NCBI RefSeq assembly: GCF_963583255.1
Contig: NC_084811.1
Coordinates: forward strand, 20,045,742-20,109,741
DNA from: Pyrus communis
Lineage: Eukaryota > Streptophyta > Magnoliopsida > Rosales > Rosaceae
Direction of reading: 5' to 3'
DNA: 64,000 nt
How positions within the stretch are numbered: the stretch's first letter is position 1; the number at the start of each line of letters is the position of its first letter. The notes beneath the pieces were generated by a model. The model did no database searches. It had not been told where the DNA came from and saw only the letters and a program-made list of their open reading frames with translations. A program made the position numbers and the translations under genes. Below, piece after piece: positions 1 through 12,693 of this stretch.

Positions 1-203
1 GGGCCCGCTCCACCACCGTAGCACGATATTGTCCGCTTTGGGCTTACCATTCCCTCACGGTTTTGTTTTTGGGAACTCATGAGCAACTTCCCAGTGGGTC
101 ACCCATCATGGGATTGCTCTAGCCCCCTTCTCGCTTAACTTCAGAGTTCCTACGGAACCCGAAGCCAGTGAGCTCCCAAAAGGCCTCGTGCTAGGTAGAG
201 ATG
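1..203 (-). mobile_element. Cassandra TRIM LTR, partial, inverted relative to its neighbour
   Basis: This is the reverse complement of most of the LTR at 278-562 and matches the solo LTR at 54730-55013. It contains the 5S-rRNA-like block in reverse (about 83-148). The left end is cut by the window. At about 200-207 the inverted LTR switches into the end of a forward LTR (atgtgaaatt) followed directly by a primer binding site. A normal element would have a forward LTR here. A shared gatg may be the recombination joint. Confidence 0.85.
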
Positions 204-277
204 TGAAATTTGGTATCAAAGCCTAAACCTGGCTGTGGTGTGCCGACGAGGATGTCGGGCCCCTAAGGGGGGTGGAT
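204..277 (+). mobile_element. Cassandra internal domain with PBS and PPT
   Basis: The very short internal region starts with a primer binding site at 211-223 (tggtatcaaagcc, one base off the usual initiator-Met tRNA match). It ends with a purine-rich tract (aaggggggtggat) directly before the 3' LTR. There is no coding capacity, as expected for a TRIM element. Confidence 0.8.
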
Positions 278-562
278 TGTAACATCCCACATCGCCCAGG
301 GGAGTGATCCTTAAATGTATATTCTCATCCCTACCTAGCACGAGGCCTTTTGGGAGCTCACTGGCTTCGGGTTCCATAGGAACTCCGAAGTTAAGCGAGA
401 AAGGGGCTAGAGCAATCCCATGATGGGTGACCCACTGGGAAGTTGCTGGTGAGTTCCCAAAAACAAAACCGTGAGGGAATGGTAAGCCCAAAGCGGACAA
501 TATCGTGCTACGGTAGTGGAGTCGGGCTCGGGAAGTGGTCCCACTCGGGCCGGGATGTGACA
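278..562 (+). mobile_element. Cassandra TRIM 3' LTR, complete
   Basis: This 285 bp LTR starts TGTAACATCCC and ends GGGATGTGACA, so it has TG...CA ends with short inverted termini. It carries the 5S-rRNA-derived segment that defines the Cassandra family. Orientation follows from the PBS and PPT to its left. No target duplication can be tested because the partner LTR is rearranged. Confidence 0.88.
381..443 (+). promoter_or_regulatory. 5S rRNA-like Pol III internal control region in Cassandra LTR
   Basis: Bases 381-397 (aactccgaagttaagcg) match the 5S A-box region and 422-443 (gatgggtgacc, actgggaagt) match the 5S C-box region at the right spacing. In Cassandra this block is known to be 5S-derived and can act as a Pol III promoter. 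It is not a 5S gene because the flanks are LTR sequence. Confidence 0.8.
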
Positions 563-1884
563 TAAGTTGTCTAAGACTAAAATAACAAAAAATAGCTTAA
601 TTTTGCAAATCATTTTGGCATATTTCTTTATCAAATTTAAGGTATTTTCATATTTTTTTGTTCTTATTTAAGAGAATTTTCATACCAAAATGGTTGATGG
701 TGGACAAACTCATGTCTATTGATTTCAAATCTGAAGAACCAAAATAAAGAAGTATGTCAACGTTGAAAACTATTTAAATTAGAAAGCCTTTCAAATATTA
801 TAAATATTGAGTAATATACTTATATTAAATTATTGTTCAAGTATTAATTAATATACTTGATCATACATTGCAAATTTAAGCTTAAAATTTGGTCTATTAA
901 AGATATTACGTTACATTATTGACGGAAGATGTTACAATTGCCACGCGTCAATACTTGTTTTGGAACATGAATTGTCAGAGCAGCCGTGGCTAATGCTTGC
1001 TTGCCACGTTTGCATGTTCCTTCCACCTACGAGTCGCCGTCCAACAACAATACGCAAGCCAACGTTGCTTATTCGAATACTCAAGTAAAATAAATAAAAA
1101 ACTGAAAAAAAAAAAATGTAATTTCCATTTTACTACTAAGTTTCTCATTTTTTGACTTTCTGTACTCATATTATTTTTATTTCATTTTTGTCTTAAACTA
1201 TAACTTTCTTACTATTTTATGCTTTAGTCGGTCTGACCAGCAATCTGTTTATTAATTACTAACGTGACAGGAATTTTGTTACCTCATGAGTACTTGAAAA
1301 TTTTCGATTTAAAAAGAATAAAAGTGAGCCAAAAAAATTAACAATAATCTTATTATGTATAAATTAAGCACCCTAATAAAATAAAACATTTAAAATATCA
1401 TAAAGTGCCCTTACAAAATTTTAGAAATACAAATTGAACCAAAAAGAGTTAAATTAATTTACCACTTTTTAATTTTGAATGGATTTTAAACTTTAGGAAA
1501 GAAAAAAAAAATTCAACGTTAGTGGGTGTTTATGTTTCATGTTTTTTTTTTGGAATAATTTTTAATAAAAATATAAATTAGCTATTTAAATAAAAATAAA
1601 TAAAACAAAACATAATCTAATATAAAAAGACTAATACCAAACGCTTATGTGCGTGTGTAAGGGGCTAATAAAATAATAAAGCAAGAAAGATGTAAAATTA
1701 AAATTAGCCAAAAATTAAAAAAAGGAAAGAAAAGAAAAAGCCAAAGACCAAGAGTGCAGAAATAATAATAACTTTCCATTGAAGCTCAGAGCAGAGCTTC
1801 TTCTCCAAACAAATCCAATCCAAGGCTTCCAAGCACCTGTTCCACCAAACAAAATCTCTCCTCCTCCTTCAACCCATTTGAGCA
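563..1884. other. AT-rich spacer and promoter of the transporter gene
   Basis: No coding exon is visible. About 590-730 resembles 13520-13660 (both contain an aaggtatttt block followed by gatttcaaat), so a low-copy dispersed repeat is present in both. The stretch just before the ATG at 1885 has pyrimidine-rich leader character (about 1795-1875). I could not place a convincing TATA box. Confidence 0.4.
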
Positions 1885-4800
1885 ATGTCGTCAAAGAAGC
1901 AAGCCATTTTCATATCTTCCCTCATAATCCTCTGGTACTCATCAAACATCGGCGTCCTCCTACTCAACAAGTTCTTACTCTCCAACTATGGCTTTCGATT
2001 CCCAATCTTCCTCACAATGTGCCACATGGCCGCCTGTGCAGTTCTCAGCTACCTCTCCATCGTCTTCCTCAAGATTGTGCCTCTCCAGACCATCAAATCT
2101 CGGTCCCAGTTCCTCAAGATTGCCACTTTGAGCGTTGTCTTTTGTGGGTCGGTCGTGGGTGGGAATATCTCTCTCAGGTACCTTGCTGTTTCTTTCAATC
2201 AGGCTGTCGGTGCAACGACGCCGTTTTTCACCGCCCTGTTTGCGTATTTGGCGACCTTGAAGAGGGAGGCCTGGGTTACCTATGCTGCTCTTGTGCCTGT
2301 TGTTGCTGGGGTGGTGATTGCCAGTGGGGTAATGCTTTTTTTTGTTAATTGGATCATGAATTTTAATCGCTATTTAATTGTTTAACATTGGTTTTTATTT
2401 GCTTCTGCATAAGCTCGTTTTTCGGATTATTTTGATTTGGTCTCTGTACAATGCTGTTAATTTCCCTGGTTCATCTTGCTGTGAATTTGGTACGAGATTT
2501 ATTGATTTTCGGTCGAAAATGTAGTTAAGATATGATACTTGCTGATCCAGATCTGAATTTCAGCCACCGGGAGTAACCAGCGATGCATTGTTCTAGATAT
2601 TCTATCTGGTTTAAACTTGAAACCGGAAATACATTTGGCTCGAGATTTTGGTATAGACAGATTACAAATATCAGAGAAGCACCATTATCTTAAAACAGTG
2701 TCACTTGTAGTTGTAATTGATAATGGACAATGCTACCTTTATCGTGGCAGAAGTAAGCAATTCGAGAAATGAGGGGTCATTCATATCCAAAACCATGCAT
2801 GGATATTGTTGTTATCATGCGAGGCTGGTGTTTAAAGTTTGTGTTGGCATATGATATATGTATCTAATGAATTTTAAGAATGTAACAGCCTGTTTTTTCG
2901 GTTTACTGTTTTGGCTTATATTGTAGTCTGTGTTTTCACTTTTTATATCAGCAATGTGCTTTGATTCCAATTTTAATGGAATGATGGAAATTTCTCGGTT
3001 GGTGGCAGGGCGAGCCAAGTTTTCACTTCTTTGGGTTTGTTATGTGCATTAGTGCAACTGCTGCAAGGGCCTTTAAGTCTGTTCTTCAGGGTATCCTACT
3101 TTCTTCCGAAGGGTAAAACTTTAAAGCTTTTCACTGTATAATCTGTCATCTGAACTCTTTTATATTTAACCTTATATATTTGGACGGTTTCTGATTATTA
3201 ACCTTTACCACCTGAGAATCTTTAAGAAGGGATTAAATCTCACTCTTTTCATGGTAAGGAAATTTTTTGAAAAAGTAAGGCATGATAACTTATTATAAAT
3301 AACATTCACAACTAAAAATAATAGTATAACTATTAATGCAATTATTTCTTAGTTTATACCCAGACCTGTGCTGGTTGTAGGGAAGGAAGTAAATACCGTG
3401 GATTGGTTAAACTCTAATAACTTATGGAGGCTGATCTCAGAATGTGTTAGAATCCTACTGTTGTTTTATTATTACCTATTTTCTCTTCACAAAAGATTCA
3501 AGCAAGGGATGAGATAATGGAGATTTCTATAATTTCATCACACACAGCCATTTTCTTGGTTACCTTGAACCCCGAAGAGTCCTGAAACTCATATTTCATT
3601 TGGAAAATTCACCATTGTGGACGATACAATCATCAGAAGAAAGAGAGAGCTCAAAAGGGCCATTTTCGGGATACAGGGGCTTACGTGTCTTCTTTCCTTG
3701 TGTGAATGCTACACCCTGTGCCGTAGTTACAGATATTTCAGATTTGTAGGAATCATGTAAAATCATTTCTTTGTGGACAGACATAAATATATATGTCCAA
3801 AGAGATTCTGGTTAGACTGAAATAAATAACTAATCGCACGCTGTTAGACCTATTTTACAATTAGGACTGAGGGCTAGACCACCTCAAGCGTGAATTTTTC
3901 TTCTTAGGTAAAGAAAGCAATGAGTGTTTGAATATTGACCATTAAGTGTTGTATTCCTAATTGCTTATTTAATTTCGTTACTTACCAGTTACTAGAGCCT
4001 ACACATACGTGTTAGATACATTCTCTTTAAGATTGAAGGCAGTTATCTCTTTCTTAATTGTAAACTTTTTCTTTGAGATGCATTTAGATATGATCCCCTT
4101 GCTTTATTTGATTGGCAATCAACGGACACACTGCAATCAAAACTATAATTTTCCAAATAGTTGTGATATATGTTCAGTTTGTAGGTTTCTCAGTTTCGTT
4201 CCATCTTTATCTCAAGCCAAATTAAATCACTATTTTCTTGCTGTGGTGTTTTCTTACTACTTGTTCTGTTTATGTCTTAACACTGAACAGGGAGAAGTTG
4301 AACTCAATGAATTTGCTGCTGTACATGTCTCCGATTGCTGTTTTAGTGTTGTTGCCTGCTGCACTTATAATGGAGCCCAATGTCGTAGATGCCACTCTGT
4401 CACTTGGAAGGGAGCATAAATTCATGTGGTTACTTCTTTTGATTAATTCAGTGATGGCATATTCTGCTAATTTGTCAAATTTTTTGGTGACCAAACATAC
4501 AAGTGCATTAACGCTTCAGGTTTGGACTTCCTTCACCTTGATTTTCCTAATTCATATTGCCTGATCTAATTATTTCTCGAATTAATATGTTGATTGCTCT
4601 AATTTAGTAGATAGAAACCAACACACACCATTAATCAGGTTGGTTTTTCGTTTCTCTTGAATGTATGGTCCAGGTTGACAGTCTAGCAGCATAAGAACGT
4701 TGCTCGATTTATGAATTATGACCAAATTCCTCGTTTTCAAATAAAATGCAAACATTCACCCTAGAAGCTACTCCACAGTTCAGAACGGTCTATATTGTAG

Positions 4801-5340
4801 GTCCTTCAAGGGAAATCTTCACAAAAAATCCACTAAATTAGAATTGTATTTTAGTGTAGGAAAACACTGACTACCCCAAAACCGAGCAATCAAAACCCAA
4901 AATCCAACTCGTTGTGTGATTGTACACCCATAAAGTGTCAACTCTATTGGGAATAGGATCAAAACATTGATTAAACTGCTGCCGGTCGAAGCTAGTTATG
5001 ACTGTAAGCTCGAAGTGTAAAAGGCCAGTTGAATGGCAACTGTGTTTGCACATAATCATAAGTCTTAAATGCAGTACAAACACATTTCGAATGCAGCTGA
5101 ATCAATTTTTTGTAGGTGAACAACATGTTTATTTATTTTTGGCTCGTTCTTGGACTCGTATAATTTGTTTTATGGTAATTATTTTACAATCAGGTATTAG
5201 GCAATGCAAAAGGCGCAGTGGCTGTTGTTATCTCAATTCTTTTATTCAAGAACCCCGTGACTGCTATTGGCATTGGCGGTTACATGATAACTGTTATGGG
5301 AGTCGTTGCCTATGGAGAAGCAAAACGGAGGCTCAGATAA
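1885..5340 (+). CDS. UUAT1: UUAT1-type nucleotide-sugar (UDP-uronic acid) transporter, 4 exons
   Basis: A Golgi-type antiporter of the drug/metabolite and triose-phosphate-translocator superfamily. I see four exons: 1885-2328, 3009-3112, 4291-4519 and 5194-5340, all with GT-AG borders and compatible phases. They give a 307-residue protein of about ten membrane segments. Diagnostic stretches are [19 protein letters not shown] near the N-terminus, [20 protein letters not shown] at about 102-121, [20 protein letters not shown] across exons 2-3, and [20 protein letters not shown] across exons 3-4. The C-terminus is basic (EAKRRLR). Length and sequence fit Arabidopsis UUAT1/UUAT2, which load UDP-glucuronic and UDP-galacturonic acid for wall polysaccharides. 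The exact substrate is inferred from the family. The gene converges on the Ca2+-ATPase downstream. Nothing suggests damage. Confidence 0.9.
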
Positions 5341-5437
5341 GTGATCCTTGACATTTACCAAATTCTTTGTTTTTGAAGGCTTAAGTATTTTGTTAGTGAG
5401 ATTATGTGCACGTAGATTCTTAGCTAATATTGTTTTA

Positions 5438-5485
<48 letters not shown>

Positions 5486-6272
5486 TTGTGATGGTGTATT
5501 AGAGAAAGAAAGAGAATCCATTGTGGTGGTGTATTATTATGTATACAAGCAACTCCTTTTGTACCAGATTCAATCCTAATTATTCATAGGGCTAATGTAT
5601 TTCCGGTCTCTCCGGTTCATTCCAAGTAAAACTCTTCGAACTGCGTTGGTTATTACCTCTTGTCGCTTGAAAGGTAAGTTTTTCGAGTTTTGATGATTTC
5701 AAGTTACATGAAATTCAAAGCCTAGATCCCTCATTTACAAACGAAGAGGAATGCAGTCAAACAGGAATGATTCACAAAACTATTCCAACACAATTCATTG
5801 TCTTATATGAACACAATTTCAATTTATAATCTTCACTGACATACAAATGATATGCAGATAGATACTGCAACTGTAAGCACTATGACATCGCGTAAAACCT
5901 TCACACAAGCGTTTAAGAACAGTATAAATTTCTCTTTCTAACCAACTATACCGAGGTTCAATCAGATAACCGAAATTTCTAAACAACGATTTCGACGATT
6001 TCAAGCGTAGTCAAATTACTTTGTGGGTGGGGAATTCGTAAAAGGAAAAATGCTAGCAAATCTACTGACTGAACCAAACCTTTCTATCTTTTTGAAAACA
6101 AAAACAAAATACCGAGCAGAGCTTTCACAGGACCGTCACTTTGAACAACACAAAAAAGCTTTGCAACTTAAAACAGCCTTTTGACTATCTCACGGCGTAC
6201 TAGTTTCAGTCAGTACTCAGCAGACGTCGTCTAGCCTTGTGAAGGAAAGCAGGGCGTCTGAAACGCTCCTAT
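5341..6272. other. Convergent 3' flanks of transporter and Ca2+-ATPase
   Basis: The two genes end tail to tail 930 bp apart. No exon is visible. About 5690-5760 resembles part of the SINE-like repeat at 41780-41945 (it shares the tcacttacaaatgaagag-type stretch) and is a short degraded copy. The rest should be 3' UTR of one or both genes. Confidence 0.5.
5440..5480. repeat. (GA)n microsatellite in 3' flank of transporter gene
   Basis: About 20 perfect GA units lie 100 bp past the stop codon, probably in the 3' UTR. They are followed by two similar copies of an attcattgtg(a/g)tggtgtatta block (about 5481-5535). Confidence 0.95.
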
Positions 6273-9200
6273 TCAAACTATGCCCTCTGGAGGACCGGAA
6301 GGAAGCGCTTCATATCCGTCATGGTGCTTAGTTGTCCTTTCAACAGGTATTAATTTGAGCAAAACTGCAACAAGCATGCTAACTGCTCCAAGTAAAATGC
6401 TAAGTAACCATAGTTGCCAGCTTAGTGGCACAGTGCTAGCAAACGCTCCCAAGAACTCTACTATGATAACCTGGAAGGCCGCTGTGCAAACCATGACGAT
6501 TAGAAATACCCAACTGTCGAACATTCCACGGAATATGTTTATCTTCTCTATGTCACGACTGTTTATCTGATTGAACACCTGTTAGAACAAAAGAAAGCCA
6601 AGATCATACATACGTGGGACTTGAGTATTACTACTACAAGCTTTTCAGCAGCATTCTGTCGATCTCGGAAAACAAACACAAGGGGAAATAACAACCACAG
6701 GCCCAAAACCATCTGCTTAATTAGGAATAATAACATCAAAACTACAAGTTATATGCTGGTCAGTACTAAAGTTAACCATGTGGAAGATGCACGGCAGCAC
6801 GGATAAAACTAGGGTACTGGTTAAACCAGTAATATTTACCTGGCAAAACACAAATGCGTTGAATATCAGAGTGTTGAGAACCTCAGTTGCATCTGAACCA
6901 GTAAGTCCTAGTAGCTTCTCCCCAGAGAAATTGAGAACTCCAAGGACAGCCAGTTGATAGATACTCTGACCAATGATATTTCTCCACATAGCCTTGGTGA
7001 TGAAGCTGGTACCCCTCCCAACTGGGGGCCTTTTCATAAGTCCATCATTTGGAGGCTCTGTTGCCAGTGCCAAAGCACCAAGAGTGTCCATAATCATGTT
7101 CACCCAAAGCAGTTGCACCGCTGTAAGGGGAGCAGATCCTGAAAGAGATGCGGAATTTGCCATTATTCGTGTCAGTTCAGCTCCAAACAAATATAACGGC
7201 ATTTCATATAAGAAAAATCTGCTGGACAACATACCTGAGACACATGCAGAAACAAAATTGATCATTAGAGCGACAACGTTAACTGTTAACTGGAACTGCA
7301 CAAACTTTTGAATGTTTATGTACACTGAACGTCCCCATCTGCCCACATTTACTATAGTTTTAAAATTGTCATCCAATATGATGACATCAGCATTTTCTTT
7401 GGCAACCTATACACATATCCATGAATAATTTAGAATTGAAAACATTCATGTTAATGGATGAGGAAATGGAAAGAGGAAACAAGAATTACTTAGAAGCAAA
7501 ACATCACAGGATTGAAGGAAAAGGATAATGTGGCAGAATACAAACCTCTGTTCCTGCTATGCCCATAGCAAGTCCAATGTCTGACTCATGCAAAGCGGGA
7601 GCGTCGTTAGTCCCATCACCGGTCACTGCAACAACCTCACCAAATTCATCTCTCAAAGTTTTTACCAATGTGTGCTTATCCAACGGTAAAGACCGGGCCA
7701 TTACCTGTATCCACACGGAACATTTAGAAAATTTGAAGCATCTTTTGATATATATTGAGGGTGAAAATTTTCAAGCAATTGTTTACTAACCTGAATCTTC
7801 GGTATCACAGCTTTCATCCGCTCCAGAGACATGCTACGAAACTCAGGTCCTTCAATTGCTATACCACCCCCCGTGAGTATGCCACATTCTTTAGCAATGG
7901 CTTTAGCTGTATTTATATTGTCACCAGTGACCATACGTACAGTGATTCCAGCAGCTAAACAAGTCTGAACTGCCTCCCTGACTCCCGGGCGCACAGGATC
8001 CTTAATACCGACAACTGCTACCAATGTATAGCCATCATCTGGGATGCCATTTACGATGGAAGAGTCATCTATATCCTTAAACGCTAAGCATAGAGTTCTC
8101 AATGCTTCACAGGCAAAAGAATTTATGACATCCGTGATATTCTTTACCATTTCTTTGGAGAGATGAACAGATTCCCCAGTAGAGTCGATGTACTTGTTAC
8201 ATATTCCCAGTACTATTTCTGATGCACCTTTGCAAAAAGCTCGTGTTCCACCATGAGGATAAGCTACAAGCACATACATTTTCTTCCTGACAGAATTGAA
8301 AGGTTCGACCTTAAGAATCTTAACCTCTCCACGCAGGGCATCAAAATCGCCACCTAAAAGTAAACCAAACTCTAATAGTGCTGACTCTGTTGGTGTTCCC
8401 AAAATGGAGGTCTTTCCATCATCCTTAATAACCTCAGAACTTGTATTTTGGAATATAACCTGCAAAAGGATGCTTGATGCTCCAGATATTTCTGATATCA
8501 ACCTTTCTTTACTGTCATTTTCTTTTACATCTACAGATTTTTCACATATCCATACTTTGGTAACTACCATATGATTTGTAGTTAATGTTCCAGTTTTATC
8601 TGTGCAAATACAACTAGCAGAACCCATTGTCTCACATGCTGAGAGATGCCTTACAAGTGCCCTATCATTCATCAATTTTTTCATTGCAAAAGCAAGGCTC
8701 AGCGTCACTGCTAATGGTAATCCTTCGGGAACTGCAACAACAATTATAGTTACCGCAATAGCAAAGTAGTTCAAAAGGGTTACGGCGTCAGTTGAAGACC
8801 AGTCAGTGATCTCGTTGTTAAGTCCTTTTGTCACCAAAAATCTTACTGTCAATACCAAAAATGTCAACACTGCAAAAGTCAAACCAATTTTACCAATAAC
8901 TGTAGCAACACCATTAAGCTTCACCTGCAGTGGGGTCTCATCTTCTCCTCCTTCACTCAGAGTTTCCATCAACTTTCCCCATTCAGTCCTCATACCAACT
9001 GTAGTCGCTAGCATTTTACCTGACCCATCCTGCACTTTAGTTCCGGAAAGAAGAAAAGGCTTCTCTTCAGATACATTCACCGGCTCACTCTCACCTGACA
9101 AGCTTGACTCATCAATCAGCAAACTGTACCCAGATATGAAAAGTCCATCAGCTGGAACTTGGTCCCCAATCGACAAATGCACAATATCTCCAACAACCAA

Positions 9201-12200
9201 GTCGTAAATGGAAACTTTTTGTCTTTTTCCATCCCTAGTGACCTGAACAAAAATCTTTTTCTTCTCCCTGTCCAAATCCTGGAATTGCAAAGACTGCTTG
9301 TAGTCACTAATGGCGGTAACCATAACCACTAGAATTATACTAATTAAAATTCCCAGACCATCGTACGTGCCTTTGGGCCAGCCTTCAGTGGCAATTCCAA
9401 CTCCAATTGAAACCACAGCACAGACCATAAGGATTATTAATGTCAAGTCCTGTAGTGCTTCCCATACAAACACCCAAAAAGTTCGGGGAGGTTTCTCCTT
9501 GTAACGGTTTAAGCCATAAACATTTTGTCTGATTGGTATATTACTATCCTTGACACCTTCATCTACCGAGACATTGACTTTCCTTAAAACCCCATGAATT
9601 CCACCATGGCTTTCCAAGGCCTTAATATCATGGGCACGTGTAATAGATGCAAGTTCATCTGGGTGAATGCTGAAACCTGCCATTCTGGCATCTTCTGACA
9701 GCTTGAGTTCATCCTGACCTAGCTTTTCAATAGATCCACGATCACCAGCTTCGCAACATCACCAAACAAAGCGAGAAAAAGGATTCAATATATGAGGTCA
9801 GCAAACACACAATGAAATTTCAGTTGAGCTATAAATTTAAAGACGATACCATCAATGAAATGCAGTGCTGCTTTTTGAACATAAAGAGCAACTCGAATCT
9901 TTTCCTGGTAAATCAAATAAGACAAAGTCAAAAAAAGTAATGATAACCATGTCATACAGACCTATAGTTGCAGGAACCATCAAAGGGTGAAAAAGCTTCA
10001 AATGACAATAATAGTAACCGGCGGCTGGATTATAGCTACATGTGTGTCTGCAGTTCTACACACATTATATGCAGTTATTTTTCTCATTTAGTCCTTAAAT
10101 AAAATAAGTCACATTATCAGTTGTTAAATCAGATATGGCTACTATCAATGCAACTCAGCTGTCTATACATGAGAAACACGGCCTCCTTCAAGGAACTTAT
10201 GAGAATTTTTTTGTATACAGGGTAATAAAATTTGTTCTCAGGTCTGCGAATACAATCATTGACACAAGTTTTAACAAAAAATTGATATCACCTAATGGAG
10301 ATCAACTGTTGAGAACTAGAACTTAAAACTAAGCTAATATAATTTTACACAAAACCTAGCAATACATTAGTAAATAAGAGTAAATTGGTTTTCCGTTGCT
10401 ACTAACAAATCCTAAGAAATGACTTCTCATTCTATAAGGATTCCTACAATATGTATTAGAAATGAAAAAAAATCAATTTTTTTTTTCTACATTACTAGTT
10501 AAATGGATGTCATGTCAAAATAATCCATGTTGGCGGGTCACGTCATATAAAGGTTTCGTGTCAAGTAATATTCAACCCTAATATGTTAATTTCATGTTGG
10601 TTTCAAGTATTGTTAATCTATTTTCAAAATATGGTCCATCATCCATTTACGAGATAAAAACATAAACAAAACTTATCCTAATATTTCGGGTGTCCAGGTG
10701 GAGAGATTTTTCAGTGTGACCGGCATATAAGGTGACCACGTGTCATTATGCAAATGATGGGATTTGTGTGTCAAAAAGTTAATAACTTAAAAAATAAAAA
10801 TTTTCATCACTTAGATAAAAACATATGATCTACCCCTCGGATTCCCGTCATATTTAAAAATTTCTCGTCCAGGTGGGGTGAATGAGGTAGGAAAACGAGT
10901 CCATGATAACCCCATTTGTTGGCCTGACCCTTTCCAAGGGATTTAAAAAAGGGAGTCAATCTTATTTAATAGCCACCACCCACTACTTTCGTGGTAAAGC
11001 CAACATTTTTAATTGCCCCTACCCTAAGTCAATGTTTTCAATTTAGTCCATGTGATCCCACAAAAATTTCCCAGAAATTTCCTGCGTTACCGTCATTGGA
11101 CGTTGGAGTCAGAAAGTCGCATTATTATATTCGTACCCGCTAAGTGCTAGCTGAATTTAGGACCAACGTAGCCATCTATATTCTATAGTATAACAATTTT
11201 GTTTTAAACCAAAAAGGAACAGAAAAACCCTTTTAGTTTTTTAACGTTTCTGACCACAAGTTTGCAAATTCCCTGTTAAACAAGCAACTAAATTGTTATA
11301 AACCAAAAAGGAACAGAAAAACCCTTTTAGTTTTTTAACGTTTCTGACCAGCAAGTTTGCAAATTCCCTGTTAAACAAGCAACTAGAAATTAGCCTGTAT
11401 TTCCTATCAAAAAACCTGAAAGTTTGTCGATCTTGAAGCGCTAATAATAAATCCAAGGCGGTCGCTAAATTAAAGAACATAGTCAAAGAGAAAAGTCAAT
11501 AAAACAAAGACCGACCAAATAGACCAAATGAAAAGCAGTTGTCAACAGCAAATGGGACCAAAGTGGCCGGCCTAGCAAAACACGGCATCCGCAGCAAACT
11601 TCGCCTCTCTCAACGTTCTTCAAGGACTTTGACTTTGGACAATACAAAATGTTTCTTCAAAGATTGTAGTTTTTTTCTAAGAGAATTGTTATTAACATTT
11701 TAAACATCTCATTTTACACTTTTAAAGTGTAATTTTTTTTACTAATTATAAAAAAAATTAAAGTGAAAAATAAGATTTTTAAAATATAAATAACAATTCT
11801 CTTTCCTAAAGTTTGAAACTCTGAATGCAGGCTGATATCTTTTTAAATTAGAAATCACCGCCTACACACTCAGACAAGAGCGTGGGGCCACGAACCCGCA
11901 GCGCATTGTTCGCCGATACTCTCAATTGTTACAAAATTGATCAATCATGTGATTGATGAAGAAATCACTAGCTCCCAAAAATACAAAATTGATCAAGCAT
12001 GTGGTAATTTTTTTTGTATATCCAAAATTTAGGAGAATACTTTTGTTTCAAGAACATAGGCGAAAATTTTTTAAGTGTACCGAAAATACAAACCGGACGA
12101 CGAAGATTTGGGGGCAAAAAAAAAAAAAAAGAAATTTAAACTCGCCTTTTTTTTTGCCCTAAATTCAGATACTAGTTTAAATCTGCCACTCAGTACGGGT

Positions 12201-12650
12201 ATTCTTCTTCACATAAAACGAAAGATATTAGATTCGAATTTCGTGGATGGTGAATTCGATATCAAATTAAGCTGTCCATTGTGTGGCTTAACCGAACTTC
12301 TCGTTTTCTTATTATAAAAATATCGATATACTCAGATAAAAAAAAAAAAAAAACTATTTTAAATCTCACCCACCATTCAGTACAACGATGACGATTGAAT
12401 TAAGAAAGCAAGACTAGCGATTAGTGAAGTTTTATCAGTCTTAATTAGCAGTACTGATCCTCCAATTGGCTTCAAAGGGAAGAAAAGCAAACAGGAATCA
12501 AGAATAAATCAGGCAAAACCATAATGCTGAAAATCGTTTCAGTTTCTTTCATTTTCCTAGCATGTTTTCTCGGCAGCCAAACAATCAAGAAAGCAAACGC
12601 CTCAAAACACCAGGTTACCAGTTCTAGATATTAAAACGGTGCAGTTTTGA

Positions 12651-12693
<43 letters not shown>

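Larger units (their letters stand above)
9905..12690 (-). other. Intron 1 of the Ca2+-ATPase gene, 2.8 kb
   Basis: The exon 1 donor is at 12690-12689 (CAG|GTCTCT) and the exon 2 acceptor at 9905-9906 (TACCAG|GAAA). The intron contains a 94-bp tandem duplication, AT-rich spacer and a 36-codon antisense ORF. I see no transposase or other coding exon in it. Annotation programs could miss exon 1 because of this length. Confidence 0.85.

Noticed and set aside
278..562. Apparent 5S rRNA gene
   Set aside because: Only the A-box and C-box portions match and the flanks are TG...CA LTR sequence; this is Cassandra.
216..563. 115-residue minus ORF in the Cassandra region
   Set aside because: It crosses LTR and internal domain, and Cassandra elements encode no protein. 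The same peptide appears at 54710-55039 for the same reason.
1779..2348. 189-residue plus-strand ORF overlapping transporter exon 1
   Set aside because: It is an out-of-frame shadow of exon 1 and its leader; the transporter frame matches a known family.
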